From contig JBEEFX010000288.1 in assembly GCA_041166365.1 (NCBI GenBank), forward strand, positions 1 to 13,255: DNA of 13,255 bases, in the 5' to 3' direction. Positions 12,606 through 13,255 of this stretch are shown here, in pieces (the first letter of the stretch is position 1; the number at the start of each line of letters is the position of its first letter). This stretch comes from DASUCS01 sp041166365 (GTDB taxonomy: Bacteria > Actinomycetota > Acidimicrobiia > Acidimicrobiales > JACDCH01). The notes beneath the pieces are model-generated. The model had not been told where the DNA came from. It saw nothing but the letters and a program-made list of their open reading frames with translations, and made no database searches. Position numbers and translations under genes: made by a program.

Positions 12606-13255
12606 GTGGCCGACGCGGCGGTCGACCACTGGGCGCCATGGGATGCGGCCGATGACGCCGCACTGCCGTTCACGGCCGCTCGAGTGCAGCTGCTGGCGGA
12701 ACGAGCCGGTCTGCACTTCCCCGAGACCGTGCTCGGGGCGGCCACCGCCGCACTGCGCGCCGGCAAGCACGTGATCCTCACGGGACCACCGGGCACCGGA
12801 AAGTCCACACTCGCCAAGCTGTTGGCCGAAGCAGGACAAGAAGCACTCATGTGCACCGGTTATCTGGCGACGACGGCGACGAGCGACTGGACGATCGCCG
12901 ACACCGTCGGCGCCAGCGACGACACGGCTCTCGGTCGCGTCTTCCAGTCGGGGGTCGTGACCGATGCCATCGAATCCGGTCGCTGGTTGATCATCGACGA
13001 GTTCAACCGCGCCAACATCGACCAAGCCTTCGGCGAACTGTTCTCGGTGCTGTCGGGTCAAGCCGTGGTCCTTCCGCATCGACGCAACGAGTTCGCGCCT
13101 CCGCTGTCGATCGTCCCGCACGACAGTGACGTGCCGGACGGAACAGACCCGATCTGCATCCCCAAGCCGTGGCGCATGATCGCCACGATGAACACCTCCG
13201 ATCGAGGCTTGCTGTTCACGCTGTCCCGCGCATTGATGCGGCGGTTCGCATTCGT
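12606..13255 (+). CDS. McrB/MoxR-like AAA+ ATPase (AAA_5 type), cut by right window edge
   Basis: The frame from the GTG at 12606 gives 216 complete residues and runs off the window. Walker A is GPPGTGKST (60-68); Walker B is LIIDEF followed by NRANIDQAFGELFSVL (128-149); the sensor-1-like strand reads MIATMNTSDRGLLFTLSRAL (191-210) followed by MRRFAF. The N-R-A-N-I...GEL and ATMNTSDR...RRFAF patterns are closest to the McrB branch of dynein-related AAA+ ATPases, with MoxR/CbbQ as the nearby alternative. These ring ATPases remodel partners: McrB drives the McrC nuclease, while MoxR and CbbQ types usually act with a von Willebrand A-domain protein. The partner gene would be expected just to the right, outside the window. 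The N-terminal ~45 residues contain no recognised DNA-binding domain. No ribosome site precedes the GTG, so coupling to the small upstream frame is likely; a GTG at 12684 is a later alternative start. Confidence 0.85.
   Translation, partial: MADAAVDHWAPWDAADDAALPFTAARVQLLAERAGLHFPETVLGAATAALRAGKHVILTGPPGTGKSTLAKLLAEAGQEALMCTGYLATTATSDWTIADTVGASDDTALGRVFQSGVVTDAIESGRWLIIDEFNRANIDQAFGELFSVLSGQAVVLPHRRNEFAPPLSIVPHDSDVPDGTDPICIPKPWRMIATMNTSDRGLLFTLSRALMRRFAF

Noticed and set aside
12414..13121. A 235-codon minus-strand frame opposite the AAA+ ATPase
   Set aside because: The plus strand encodes intact Walker A, Walker B and sensor motifs here; the minus product is low-complexity Arg/Gly/Glu.
1..13255. 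Mobile element, phage, CRISPR or tRNA signals
   Set aside because: I found no transposase or integrase motif, no regularly spaced repeats, and no tRNA-like cloverleaf by eye; gene spacing and base use look uniform across the window.

Overview
The window is dense, high-GC bacterial DNA: a strong G/C bias at third codon positions, frequent GTG and TTG starts, and short 4-bp gene overlaps. A PutA-type proline enzyme, a luciferase-like flavin monooxygenase, an acyl-CoA dehydrogenase, a glutamine-synthetase-like ligase and several short-chain dehydrogenases (SDRs) occur together. This gene content suggests a heterotrophic actinobacterium, possibly of the Acidimicrobiia. That placement is inferred from gene content and base composition only; no marker gene such as rRNA is present. 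I see no rRNA, tRNA, CRISPR array, insertion sequence or phage gene.

Layout. (A) 1-6743, minus strand, reads right to left as a tightly packed five-gene run: SDR (5979-6743), bifunctional proline dehydrogenase/P5C dehydrogenase putA (2990-5968), a zinc-ribbon four-helix membrane protein (2384-2986), a PIG-V-like GT-C membrane protein (1140-2387), and a second large polytopic membrane protein that leaves the left edge (1-1143). The last three are linked by ATGA overlaps and by a ribosome binding site lying inside the last codons of putA. (B) 6744-6760 is a 17-bp divergent gap. The luciferase-like monooxygenase (6761 onward, plus strand) starts there, probably from a leaderless mRNA. Its frame has no stop at the family's usual end and runs about 540 bp antisense into the next SDR. 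(C) 7870-11077, minus strand, is a second compact run: hot-dog thioesterase, short adenylate kinase, glutamine-synthetase-family ligase, SDR. (D) 11078-11117 is a 40-bp divergent promoter region. (E) 11118 to the right edge, plus strand: an acyl-CoA dehydrogenase with an unusual internal low-complexity insert, a candidate 35-residue single-span membrane protein, and the first 216 residues of a McrB-like AAA+ ATPase that leaves the window.

How the genes may work together. Run A pairs proline-to-glutamate oxidation with an SDR of unknown substrate, followed by two membrane proteins resembling lipid-linked sugar transferases. The coupling looks translational, but a metabolic link is not evident. 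Run C could attach glutamate to an amine (as the gamma-glutamyl-polyamine or gamma-glutamyl-ethanolamine ligases do) and process the product with the SDR. The thioesterase and the divergent acyl-CoA dehydrogenase point to acyl-CoA metabolism. Most of the window is ordinary metabolism. The least explained parts are the small membrane protein plus McrB-like ATPase at the right edge and the antisense overlap at 7870-8410.
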